Under the pieces are notes generated by a model. The model ran no database searches, was not told where the DNA came from, and saw only the letters and a program-made list of their open reading frames with translations. A program made the translations under genes and the position numbers. From NCBI GenBank assembly GCA_031274715.1, contig JAISPT010000063.1:1-15779 (forward strand): DNA of 15,779 nt. Reading direction: 5' to 3'. Origin of the DNA: Azonexus sp. (GTDB lineage: Bacteria > Pseudomonadota > Gammaproteobacteria > Burkholderiales > Rhodocyclaceae). Positions 1 to 15,779 of the stretch are shown here, piece by piece (the first letter of the stretch is position 1; the number at the start of each line of letters is the position of its first letter).

Positions 1-135
<135 letters not shown>

Positions 136-153
136 TCGACCGCAGGTGTGTTT

Positions 154-181
154 AGGGCGCTTCGGGAAACCGAGGCGCTTT
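154..181 (+). terminator. Hairpin after tuf, possible intrinsic terminator or processing stem
   Basis: GCGCTTCGG (157-165) pairs with CCGAGGCGC (170-178) through nine pairs, one of them G-U, around a GAAA tetraloop. Three weaker pairs extend the stem to 154-181. The T run after it is short and broken (TTTGATGTTT), so termination would be weak. It may instead mark the boundary where tRNA-Trp is cut from a tuf transcript. Confidence 0.5.
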
Positions 182-195
182 GATGTTTCTGCTGC

Positions 196-271
196 AGGGG
201 TGTAGCTCAATTGGTAGAGCAACGGTTTCCAAAACCGTAGGTCGGGGGTTCGATTCCCTCCGCCCCTGCCA
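196..271 (+). tRNA. tRNA-Trp (anticodon CCA)
   Basis: The 76 bases fold as a complete cloverleaf. The acceptor stem AGGGGTG (196-202) pairs with CGCCCCT (261-267), with one T-G pair. The D stem is GCTC/GAGC. The anticodon stem ACGGT/ACCGT encloses the loop TTCCAAA, giving anticodon CCA, which reads UGG for tryptophan. The T stem GGGGG/CCCTC carries the loop TTCGATT. The 3' CCA is encoded at 269-271. The gene lies 60 bases after tuf and 24 bases before secE with no clear promoter of its own, so it is probably cut out of a tuf-tRNA-secE transcript. Confidence 0.97.
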
Positions 272-295
272 CTCTTTATAAAGATCGTGAGCGTC

Positions 296-649
296 ATGGC
301 TGACAAGATCAAGTTTGCGCTGGCACTGCTTATTCTGGCGGCTGGCGTGGCTGGTTTCTACCTGCTCGCCGAGCAGGCGATGATTTTGCGTGTCCTGGCG
401 GTCCTCGCCGGATTCGCTCTGGCTGCCACAGTGGCCTGGAGGACTGAACCCGGTCAGCGTTTCTTCGTGTTCGCCAACGAAGCCGTGATCGAGGCCAAGA
501 AGGTGGTCTGGCCGACGCGTCGGGAAACGATGCAGATGACGGGTGTGGTGTTTGCCTTCGTCGTCGTGATGGCCCTGTTCCTGTACCTGACCGACAAGAG
601 CTTGGAGTGGGTGTTGTACGACCTCGTTCTGGGCTGGAAGAAATCATGA
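296..649 (+). CDS. secE: Preprotein translocase subunit SecE
   Basis: SecE is the small subunit that clamps SecY in the inner-membrane protein-export channel. The 117-residue product has three hydrophobic segments (about 6-25, 30-48 and 82-99), as in the long E. coli-type SecE. Before the last one lies the conserved cytoplasmic amphipathic helix with the signature VVWPTRRET (70-78). ATG at 296 is chosen because the product then starts MADKIKF and GTGAG lies just upstream. An in-frame GTG at 287 would add three residues but has a poorer ribosome-binding site. The stop codon overlaps the nusG start (ATGA), so the two genes are translationally coupled. This secE-nusG pairing is the classic arrangement. 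Confidence 0.95.
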   Translation: MADKIKFALALLILAAGVAGFYLLAEQAMILRVLAVLAGFALAATVAWRTEPGQRFFVFANEAVIEAKKVVWPTRRETMQMTGVVFAFVVVMALFLYLTDKSLEWVLYDLVLGWKKS

Positions 650-1179
650 GTAAACGCTGGTACGTTGTGCATGCCTATTCCGGTTTCGAAAAGAGCGTGA
701 TGCGCGCCATTCAAGAGCGCGTCAACCGTCTCGAGATGCAGGACAAGTTCGGCCGCATCCTGGTGCCGGTCGAAGAAGTCGTTGAAATGAAGGGCGGCCA
801 GAAGGCCATTTCCGAGCGCAAGTTCTTCCCCGGCTACGTGCTGGTGGAAATGGAAATGGGTGACGATTCCTGGCACCTGGTGAAGAACACGCCGAAGGTC
901 ACCGGCTTCGTCGGCGGCACCGCCACTAAGCCGACCCCGATTTCCGAGAAGGAAGTCGACAAGATCATGCGGCAGATGCAGGAAGGCGTCGAAAAGCCAC
1001 GGCCCAAGGTGTTGTTCGAGACCGGCGAAGTGGTACGCGTCAAGGAAGGCCCATTCACCGATTTCCACGGTTCGGTCGAGGACGTCAATTACGAAAAGAA
1101 TCGCCTGCGCGTGTCGGTGACCATTTTTGGTCGCGCCACGCCGGTGGAACTGGAATTCGGTCAGGTCGAGAAGGCCTGA
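646..1179 (+). CDS. nusG: Transcription termination/antitermination factor NusG
   Basis: NusG binds the RNA polymerase clamp through its N-terminal domain, and its C-terminal KOW domain contacts either Rho or ribosomal protein S10, linking transcription to translation. The 177-residue product (181 in E. coli) has an NGN domain at about 4-115 with the FPGYVLV core (61-67), and a KOW domain at about 125-177 (GEVVRVKEGPFTDFHG). F161 in the IFGRATPVELEF segment aligns with E. coli F165, which is known to contact S10 and Rho. The ATG at 646 overlaps the secE stop by four bases and follows GGAAG at 636-640. Upstream in-frame starts would extend into secE and lack family similarity. Confidence 0.97.
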   Translation: MSKRWYVVHAYSGFEKSVMRAIQERVNRLEMQDKFGRILVPVEEVVEMKGGQKAISERKFFPGYVLVEMEMGDDSWHLVKNTPKVTGFVGGTATKPTPISEKEVDKIMRQMQEGVEKPRPKVLFETGEVVRVKEGPFTDFHGSVEDVNYEKNRLRVSVTIFGRATPVELEFGQVEKA

Positions 1180-1191
1180 CCTGGGTTGTAA

Positions 1192-1219
1192 GGGCCAGCC
1201 GAAGGCCCCGTGTTTCGGC
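1192..1219 (+). other. Two overlapping, mutually exclusive small hairpins after nusG
   Basis: GGGCC (1192-1196) can pair with GGCCC (1204-1208). Alternatively GCCGAA (1198-1203) can pair with TTCGGC (1214-1219). The loop of each overlaps an arm of the other, so only one can form. There is no real T tract, so this is not a convincing terminator. It may weakly separate secE-nusG transcripts from the L11 operon. Confidence 0.25.
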
Positions 1220-1241
1220 AAGAGGAGCGTCAGTCATGAGG

Positions 1242-1269
1242 TTGTGACCCGGTTGTAACCTCATAAAAG
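1242..1269 (+). promoter_or_regulatory. Probable sigma70 promoter of the rplK (L11) operon
   Basis: TTGTGA (1242-1247, four of six consensus bases) and TAAAAG (1264-1269, four of six) are 16 bases apart. The next bases are GCGCG, a GC-rich discriminator of the kind known at stringently controlled ribosomal promoters. E. coli also starts the L11 transcript in the nusG-rplK gap, which supports the location. The element overlaps an inverted repeat, ATGAGGTT (1236-1243) and AACCTCAT (1257-1264). The transcript leader to rplK would be only about 25 bases. Confidence 0.45.
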
Positions 1270-1299
1270 CGCGTTACCACTCATCATTCAGGAGCAAAC

Positions 1300-1731
1300 A
1301 TGGCCAAGAAAATTATTGGCTACATCAAGCTGCAAGTGCCTGCGGGCAAAGCCAATCCGTCGCCGCCGATCGGTCCCGCTCTCGGTCAGCGTGGTCTGAA
1401 CATCATGGAATTCTGCAAGGCCTTCAATGCCCAGACTCAGGGCATGGAGCCGGGCCTGCCGATTCCCGTTGTGATCACCGCCTTCGCGGACAAGTCCTTC
1501 ACCTTCGTGATGAAGACGCCGCCGGCGACGATCCTGATCAAGAAGGCGGCCGGCATCAAGTCCGGTTCGGCCAAGCCGCATACCGACAAGGTCGGTAAGA
1601 TCACCCGCGCCCAGGCCGAAGAAATCGCCAAGGCCAAGCAGCCCGACCTGACGGCTGCCGATTTGGAAGCGGCAGTTCGTACCATCGCCGGCTCCGCCCG
1701 CTCGATGGGCATCACGGTGGAGGGTCTGTAA
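1300..1731 (+). CDS. rplK: Large-subunit ribosomal protein L11
   Basis: L11 binds the GTPase-associated region of 23S rRNA at the stalk base. It takes part in factor binding, and in E. coli it is needed for RelA activation by uncharged tRNA. The 143-residue product matches the family length. Its N-terminal domain contains the proline-rich segment NPSPPIGPALGQRG (19-32) with P23 and P26, the residues associated with thiostrepton sensitivity. Its C-terminal rRNA-binding domain has KKAAGIKSGSAKPHTDKVGKI. AGGAG at 1290-1294 sits a few bases before the ATG, and a likely promoter lies just upstream. rplA begins two bases after the stop, so the pair is co-translated. Confidence 0.98.
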   Translation: MAKKIIGYIKLQVPAGKANPSPPIGPALGQRGLNIMEFCKAFNAQTQGMEPGLPIPVVITAFADKSFTFVMKTPPATILIKKAAGIKSGSAKPHTDKVGKITRAQAEEIAKAKQPDLTAADLEAAVRTIAGSARSMGITVEGL

Positions 1732-1733
1732 CC

Positions 1734-2429
1734 ATGGCCAAGCTCACGAAAAAACAAAAGGCCCAGCAGGGCAAGATCGTCGCCCAGAAGCTTTATCCGG
1801 TGCAGGAAGCCCTGACCCTGGCCAAGGAAACCGCGACCGCCAAGTTCGACGAGTCGATCGACGTTGCCGTCAATCTCGGCGTCGATGCGCGCAAGTCTGA
1901 TCAGGTCGTCCGCGGCTCGGTCGTGCTGCCGGCTGGTACCGGCAAATCGGTGCGCGTCGCCGTCTTTGCCCAGGGTGATAAGGCTGAGGCCGCCAAGGCT
2001 GCCGGTGCCGAAGTCGTTGGTTTCGACGATCTGGCTGCCGACGTCAAGGCCGGAAAGCTCGATTTCGACGTGGTCATCGCCACGCCGGACGCCATGAAGG
2101 TGGTCGGCCAGCTCGGCCAGATTCTCGGTCCGCGCGGTCTGATGCCGAACCCGAAGGTTGGCACCGTGACCATGGATGTCGCTACCGCCGTCAAGAACGC
2201 CAAGGCCGGTCAGGTCCAGTACCGCACCGACAAGGCTGGCATCATTCATGCCACGATTGGCCGCGCTTCTTTCACGGTGGAAAGCCTCGAGCAGAACCTG
2301 AAGGCGCTGATCGATGCATTGAACAAGGCCAAGCCGGCTTCTTCCAAGGGTCAGTACCTGCGGAAGGTGGCCGTGGCCGCTACCATGGGCCCCGGCGTGC
2401 GCGTCGATCAGGCGACGCTGGTCGGCTGA
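1734..2429 (+). CDS. rplA: Large-subunit ribosomal protein L1
   Basis: L1 forms the mobile L1 stalk on 23S rRNA near the E site and helps release deacylated tRNA. In E. coli it also represses translation of its own rplK-rplA mRNA. The 231-residue product carries the signature LGPRGLMPNPKVGTV (131-145), and its ends make domain I with an inserted domain II, as in the family. The ATG lies two bases after the rplK stop, and its ribosome-binding site (GGAGG, 1719-1723) is inside the rplK coding end, so the two are tightly coupled. I did not find a clear L1-binding mRNA mimic upstream of rplK, although feedback there is expected from the family. Confidence 0.98.
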   Translation: MAKLTKKQKAQQGKIVAQKLYPVQEALTLAKETATAKFDESIDVAVNLGVDARKSDQVVRGSVVLPAGTGKSVRVAVFAQGDKAEAAKAAGAEVVGFDDLAADVKAGKLDFDVVIATPDAMKVVGQLGQILGPRGLMPNPKVGTVTMDVATAVKNAKAGQVQYRTDKAGIIHATIGRASFTVESLEQNLKALIDALNKAKPASSKGQYLRKVAVAATMGPGVRVDQATLVG

Positions 2430-2430
2430 T

Positions 2431-2667
2431 AACAGAACTTTGGGCCGTCGCCGGTCGCCCGGGTTTGCCTGGGTAGCTGGCGGCGGATCGTCAAAGACCG
2501 CAGGTGCTCTTCGGAGCTTAATGGCGCAAGCGTCCTGCGTAGACGGTGTCCCAGAACAAGATTTTTTGCCGACCGGTGACGGGCGGCACGGTTTCTGGTT
2601 CAGGTCGCCGTAGGTGCGGTGGAGAGTTTTCTCCGCCGTGTTGATGACTTGAAAGGAGGAAAGACCT
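2431..2667 (+). promoter_or_regulatory. L10(L12) autoregulatory leader RNA upstream of rplJ
   Basis: The gap between rplA and rplJ is 238 bases and highly structured. A long hairpin spans 2445-2486. At 2496-2550 an outer stem (ACCG 2497-2500 with CGGT 2544-2547, and CAGG 2501-2504 with CCTG 2534-2537, leaving CGTAGA 2538-2543 unpaired) encloses a junction. That junction holds a UUCG-capped hairpin (2506-2517) and the single-stranded TTAATGG. A further hairpin at 2615-2640 ends 13 bases before the ribosome-binding site AAAGGAGG (2652-2659). In proteobacteria the L10-L7/L12 complex is known to bind a kink-turn leader here and repress its own translation. The asymmetric bulge and junction fit that class. 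The fold is by hand. Confidence 0.7.
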
Positions 2668-3165
2668 GTGGGTCTCAATCTGAACGACAAAAAAGCCGTC
2701 GTGGCTGAGGTGTCGGCACAAGTGGCCAATGCCCAGACAATCGCGATTGCCGAGTATCGCGGCATTGAGGTCGGCGACCTCACTGTGCTGCGCAAGAAGG
2801 CGCGCGAGTCTGGCGTTTACCTGCGCGTGCTGAAAAACACCCTGGTGCGTCGCGCCGTGGATGGCACCCCGTTTGCCGGCCTGGCCGAGCACATGGTGGG
2901 TCCGCTGATTTACAGCGTGTCCACCGACCCGGTGGCTGCCGCGAAGGTGCTCCACGACTTCGCCAAGACCAACGACAAGTTGGTCCTCAAGGCCGGTTCC
3001 TATGCCGGCAAGGTGCTCGACAAAGCCGGTGTGCAGGCGCTTGCCTCCATCCCGAGCCGCGAAGAGCTGCTCTCCAAGCTGCTGTTTGTCATGCAGGCTC
3101 CGGTGTCCGGCTTTGCCCGTGCCCTGGGCGCGCTGGCCGCGCAGCGCGAAGCCGCCGCCGCTTGA
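2668..3165 (+). CDS. rplJ: Large-subunit ribosomal protein L10
   Basis: L10 anchors L7/L12 dimers to 23S rRNA beside L11, forming the stalk base, and with L7/L12 represses its own mRNA. The 165-residue product matches the E. coli length. It begins MGLNLNDKKAVVAEV and has the RNA-binding core with YRGIEVGDLTVLRKKARESGVYLRVLKNTL (shown as two parts of the family pattern). The C-terminal helix (about 133-165, SREELLSKLLFVMQAP then alanine-rich) is where L7/L12 dimers attach. The start is GTG at 2668, eight bases after a near-perfect AAAGGAGG. No nearby ATG gives a family-length product. The weak start codon with a strong binding site may suit translational feedback. Confidence 0.97.
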   Translation: MGLNLNDKKAVVAEVSAQVANAQTIAIAEYRGIEVGDLTVLRKKARESGVYLRVLKNTLVRRAVDGTPFAGLAEHMVGPLIYSVSTDPVAAAKVLHDFAKTNDKLVLKAGSYAGKVLDKAGVQALASIPSREELLSKLLFVMQAPVSGFARALGALAAQREAAAA

Positions 3166-3216
3166 TCCTCATTGCACACGAACTGCGCATACGAACTGAT
3201 TTAGGAGTTTATTGAA

Positions 3217-3591
3217 ATGGCTATTAGCAAAGAAGACATCCTGGAAGCCGTCGGCTCCATGACCGTGATGGACCTGAACGACCTAGTTAAGGCGTTCGAA
3301 GAGAAGTTCGGCGTTTCCGCCGCTGCCGTTGCCGTTGCTGGCCCGGCTGGTGGTGGCGCTGCCACCGCTGCCGAAGAGCAGACCGAGTTCACCGTTATCC
3401 TGGCTGCCGCCGGCGACAAGAAGGTCGAAGTCATCAAGGTCGTCCGTGCTGTCACCGGCCTGGGCCTGAAGGAAGCCAAGGATCTGGTCGACGGCGCGCC
3501 GAAGCCGGTCAAGGAAGGCATTGCCAAGGCCGACGCCGAGGCGCTCAAGAAGCAACTGGAAGACGCAGGCGCCAAGGTCGAGGTCAAGTAA
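3217..3591 (+). CDS. rplL: Ribosomal stalk protein L7/L12
   Basis: L7/L12 forms the flexible multi-copy stalk that recruits EF-Tu, EF-G, IF2 and RF3 and stimulates GTP hydrolysis. The 124-residue product has an N-terminal dimerisation helix region (about 1-35, ending FGVSAAAVAVA), an Ala/Gly hinge (about 36-52) and a C-terminal domain (57-123). That domain carries TGLGLKEAKDLV (80-91), ADAEAL (105-110) and GAKVEV. The factor-binding basic residues K69, K74, R77 and K88 (E. coli K65, K70, R73, K84) are all present. TAGGAG lies at 3202-3207 before the ATG. The gene is 51 bases after rplJ and ends just before a strong terminator, so stalk protein can be made in excess over RNA polymerase. Confidence 0.98.
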   Translation: MAISKEDILEAVGSMTVMDLNDLVKAFEEKFGVSAAAVAVAGPAGGGAATAAEEQTEFTVILAAAGDKKVEVIKVVRAVTGLGLKEAKDLVDGAPKPVKEGIAKADAEALKKQLEDAGAKVEVK

Positions 3592-3608
3592 TCGACCGAT
3601 GTGTTACA

Positions 3609-3636
3609 GGCTGGCGGTTCATCCGCCAGCCTTTTT
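3609..3636 (+). terminator. Intrinsic terminator / attenuator between rplL and rpoB
   Basis: GGCTGGCGG (3609-3617) and CCGCCAGCC (3623-3631) form a perfect nine-pair stem with loop TTCAT, followed immediately by five T and then GTGTTTTG. This is a canonical Rho-independent terminator 17 bases after the rplL stop. In E. coli the same gap holds a partial terminator that lowers rpoBC expression relative to the ribosomal genes. I saw no good promoter between this hairpin and rpoB, so partial read-through is the likely mode. Confidence 0.93.
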
Positions 3637-3692
3637 GTGTTTTGTGCTACAGGTTTCACCGGCCCGAAAAACGAACTTGAATAACGCCAACC

Positions 3693-3753
3693 GGCAAACG
3701 CAAACGCAGCTTTCCTCCGTCCCGCCAGGGAGGAGAGCGCGTTTGCGTTTGCC
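3693..3753 (+). promoter_or_regulatory. Long hairpin in the rpoB leader, probable RNase III processing site
   Basis: GGCAAACGCAAACGC (3693-3707) pairs without mismatch with GCGTTTGCGTTTGCC (3739-3753). After one bulged A (3708) the stem continues for ten more pairs (3709-3718 with 3729-3738, one of them U-G), giving about 25 pairs around a ten-base loop. There is no following T tract. E. coli has an RNase III cleavage hairpin in its rplL-rpoB gap, so this is most likely its equivalent, separating stalk-protein mRNA from rpoBC mRNA. A competing five-pair hairpin (CCTGT 3752-3756, TTCG loop, ACAGG 3761-3765) overlaps its foot. Confidence 0.7.
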
Positions 3754-3798
3754 TGTTTCGACAGGTTCGACGTTTGACTTTATCCTCACGGAGTTACC

Positions 3799-8082
<4,284 letters not shown>

Positions 8083-8104
8083 TTTAGGGCCGGGAGTTAA
8101 AACC

Positions 8105-12316
<4,212 letters not shown>

Positions 12317-12340
12317 GCCGTGCGCAACCTCCAGGTCGCG

Positions 12341-12369
12341 TTGACATGGGGGTTGATCAACCATAGAAT
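12341..12369 (+). promoter_or_regulatory. Strong sigma70 promoter of the str operon
   Basis: TTGACA (12341-12346) is a perfect -35 box. TAGAAT (12364-12369) matches five of six -10 bases. The spacer is exactly 17 bases. Transcription should start near 12376, leaving about 96 bases of leader before rpsL. The spacer is almost filled by the perfect palindrome GGTTGATCAACC (12351-12362), and a second inverted repeat, CCATAG-AAT-CTATGG (12361-12375), is centred on the -10 box. The discriminator is not GC-rich. The promoter lies 24 bases after the rpoC stop, so rpsL-rpsG-fusA-tuf can be expressed independently of rpoBC. Confidence 0.85.
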
Positions 12370-12384
12370 CTATGGTCTTTGTCG

Positions 12385-12408
12385 GCGGAGGCTAATCATT
12401 GTCTCCGC
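12385..12408 (+). other. Small hairpin in the rpsL leader
   Basis: GCGGAG (12385-12390) and CTCCGC (12403-12408) form a perfect six-pair stem with a 12-base loop, about ten bases after the predicted transcription start. No T tract follows. It could protect the 5' end of the str mRNA. Nothing shows a specific ligand. Confidence 0.4.
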
Positions 12409-12471
12409 TTGGGATAACAAAATTGCCGTCGTGCCCTGTTTGTGGGGCCCGGCCGTTGAAGGAAGTTCGAT

Positions 12472-12849
12472 ATGCCGACTATCAACCAGCTCGTGCGCAA
12501 GCCGCGCGTTGCCGAGGTTACCAAGAGCAAGGTGCCTGCTCTGGAAAAGTGCCCGCAGAAGCGCGGCGTGTGCACCCGCGTTTACACCACCACCCCGAAG
12601 AAGCCGAACTCCGCGCTGCGTAAGGTCTGCAAGGTTCGCCTGACGAACGGCTTCGAGGTCATTTCCTATATCGGCGGTGAAGGCCACAACCTGCAGGAGC
12701 ACTCCGTGGTCCTGATCCGTGGTGGTCGTGTCAAGGACTTGCCCGGTGTGCGTTACCACACCGTGCGTGGCTCCCTGGATACCCAGGGCGTCAAAGATCG
12801 TAAGCAGGCCCGTTCCAAGTACGGTGCCAAGCGTCCGAAGGCTGCCTGA
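12472..12849 (+). CDS. rpsL: Small-subunit ribosomal protein S12
   Basis: S12 sits at the decoding centre of the 30S subunit and controls fidelity. The 125-residue product aligns throughout with the family: MPTINQLVRKPR at the N-terminus, TTTPKKPNSALRKV (39-52) and RVKDLPGVRYH (86-96). K43 and K88, the residues changed in most streptomycin-resistant mutants, are both lysine, so the protein looks streptomycin-sensitive. D89, methylthiolated by RimO in E. coli, is present. AAGGAAG (12459-12465) precedes the ATG. It is the first gene of the str operon, downstream of a strong promoter, and is followed by a structured 110-base gap before rpsG. Confidence 0.98.
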   Translation: MPTINQLVRKPRVAEVTKSKVPALEKCPQKRGVCTRVYTTTPKKPNSALRKVCKVRLTNGFEVISYIGGEGHNLQEHSVVLIRGGRVKDLPGVRYHTVRGSLDTQGVKDRKQARSKYGAKRPKAA

Positions 12850-12874
12850 TTTTTTCAGCGGCTTGAGTAAGTGG

Positions 12875-12890
12875 CCGTCCCATTGGGCGG
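12875..12890 (+). promoter_or_regulatory. First hairpin of the rpsL-rpsG gap, possible S7 feedback site
   Basis: CCG (12875-12877) and CCC (12879-12881) pair with GGG (12885-12887) and CGG (12888-12890), with a single bulged T at 12878 and a three-base loop ATT. In E. coli, S7 binds the S12-S7 intercistronic mRNA to repress rpsG and later genes. The gap here is of similar length (110 bases) and structured, so it is the natural candidate. The match is by position and structure, not by sequence. Confidence 0.35.
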
Positions 12891-12899
12891 TCGGGAGAG

Positions 12900-12930
12900 G
12901 CCGGGAGGGCGTTGCCCTAGCCCGGCTTTT
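12900..12930 (+). terminator. Terminator-like hairpin between rpsL and rpsG
   Basis: GCCGGG (12900-12905) pairs with CCCGGC (12921-12926). Inside it AGGGC (12906-12910) pairs with GCCCT (12914-12918), with loop GTT and a two-base AG bulge, and four T then C follow. It has the shape of a weak intrinsic terminator within the operon. It could act as an attenuator or as part of the S7 binding structure, and ends 29 bases before rpsG. Confidence 0.5.
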
Positions 12931-12959
12931 CAACTGAATCGTGTTTAATAGAGGTCAAT

Positions 12960-13430
<471 letters not shown>

Positions 13431-13447
13431 TTCGCAAAGGACCTACC

Positions 13448-15541
<2,094 letters not shown>

Positions 15542-15564
15542 CCCGTCTTATTGGAGAACCGATA

Positions 15565-15779
15565 ATGGCTAAGGAAAAATTTGAACGTACCAAGCCGCAC
15601 GTGAACGTTGGGACGATTGGTCACGTTGACCACGGCAAGACGACGCTGACGGCGGCGATCACCACCGTGCTCGCCTCGAAGTTTGGTGGCGCGGCTAAGG
15701 CATACGACCAGATCGACGCGGCGCCGGAAGAAAAGGCGCGCGGCATCACCATCAACACAGCCCACGTCGAATACGAAAC
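15565..15779 (+). CDS. tuf: Elongation factor Tu, N-terminal part (3' truncated by window)
   Basis: ATG at 15565, with GGAG at 15553-15556, opens a frame that runs off the window after 71 codons. The product begins MAKEKFERTKPHVNVGTIGH, with the P-loop GHVDHGKT (19-26) and the switch I segment PEEKARGITINTAHVEYE. These are the standard EF-Tu N-terminal GTPase motifs. It is the tufA-position copy, the last visible gene of the str operon, 23 bases after fusA. A second tuf copy ends at 135. The visible parts of the two genes do not overlap, so their identity to each other cannot be judged here. Confidence 0.97.
   Translation, partial: MAKEKFERTKPHVNVGTIGHVDHGKTTLTAAITTVLASKFGGAAKAYDQIDAAPEEKARGITINTAHVEYE

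Noticed and set aside
277..282. TATAAA between tRNA-Trp and secE as a -10 box
   Set aside because: The region 16-18 bases upstream is the T arm of the tRNA and has no -35 resemblance. Read-through from tuf/tRNA is simpler.
287..295. GTG at 287 as the secE start
   Set aside because: It would add only three residues (MSV) before MADK and has a weaker ribosome-binding site than the ATG at 296. It cannot be fully excluded.
2521..2613. A 30-codon upstream frame (ATG at 2521) inside the L10 leader
   Set aside because: The ATG belongs to the single-stranded AATGG expected in the L10-binding junction. The only purine-rich stretch before it is four bases away and locked in the UUCG hairpin. No conserved peptide is recognisable.
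3178..3198. Direct repeat ACGAACTG (3178-3185 and 3191-3198) before rplL
   Set aside because: Eight bases repeated once in a short gap is within chance, and no partner function is visible.
3774..3779. TTGACT just upstream of rpoB as a -35 box
   Set aside because: A -10 box 17 bases later would fall on the rpoB start codon, and no TATAAT-like sequence is there.

Overview
The window is a core transcription/translation locus of a GC-rich Gram-negative bacterium, read entirely on the + strand. Gene order is tuf (3' end) - tRNA-Trp(CCA) - secE - nusG - rplK - rplA - rplJ - rplL - rpoB - rpoC - rpsL - rpsG - fusA - tuf (5' end). This order, a tuf copy at each end, and RpoB/RpoC sequences that read like Burkholderia-type beta-proteobacterial proteins point to Betaproteobacteria. 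A Rhodocyclales-like organism (Dechloromonas/Azonexus relatives) is my best guess from protein character and the long RpoB. That is inference, not a database result. There are no mobile elements, CRISPR arrays, pseudogenes or minus-strand genes I can support.

Region by region: 1-649 holds the end of EF-Tu, a hairpin that may end its transcript, tRNA-Trp and the translocon subunit gene secE, which overlaps nusG by four bases. At 1180-1299 there is a probable promoter for the L11 operon. rplK and rplA are two bases apart. A 238-base structured leader, the expected L10(L12) autoregulation site, precedes GTG-started rplJ and then rplL. The 207-base rplL-rpoB gap holds a strong intrinsic terminator (probably a partial attenuator) followed by a 25-bp hairpin that looks like an RNase III processing site. 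rpoB and rpoC follow. A textbook sigma70 promoter just after rpoC starts the str operon (rpsL, rpsG, fusA, tuf). The 110-base rpsL-rpsG gap carries two hairpins where S7 feedback control would be expected.

The genes make ribosome stalk proteins (L11, L1, L10, L7/L12), RNA polymerase beta and beta', the NusG factor that links RNA polymerase to the ribosome, decoding-site proteins S12 and S7, and the two elongation GTPases that use the stalk. The most unusual feature is inside rpoB. About 70 residues (420-489 of 1427) absent from E. coli RpoB, and from Burkholderia RpoB as I remember it, align with the C-terminal domain of L7/L12, whose gene lies immediately upstream. RNA polymerase in this organism therefore seems to carry a ribosome-stalk-like domain on the beta lobe. 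The basic residues L7/L12 uses to recruit GTPases are mostly replaced, so the domain may do something else.
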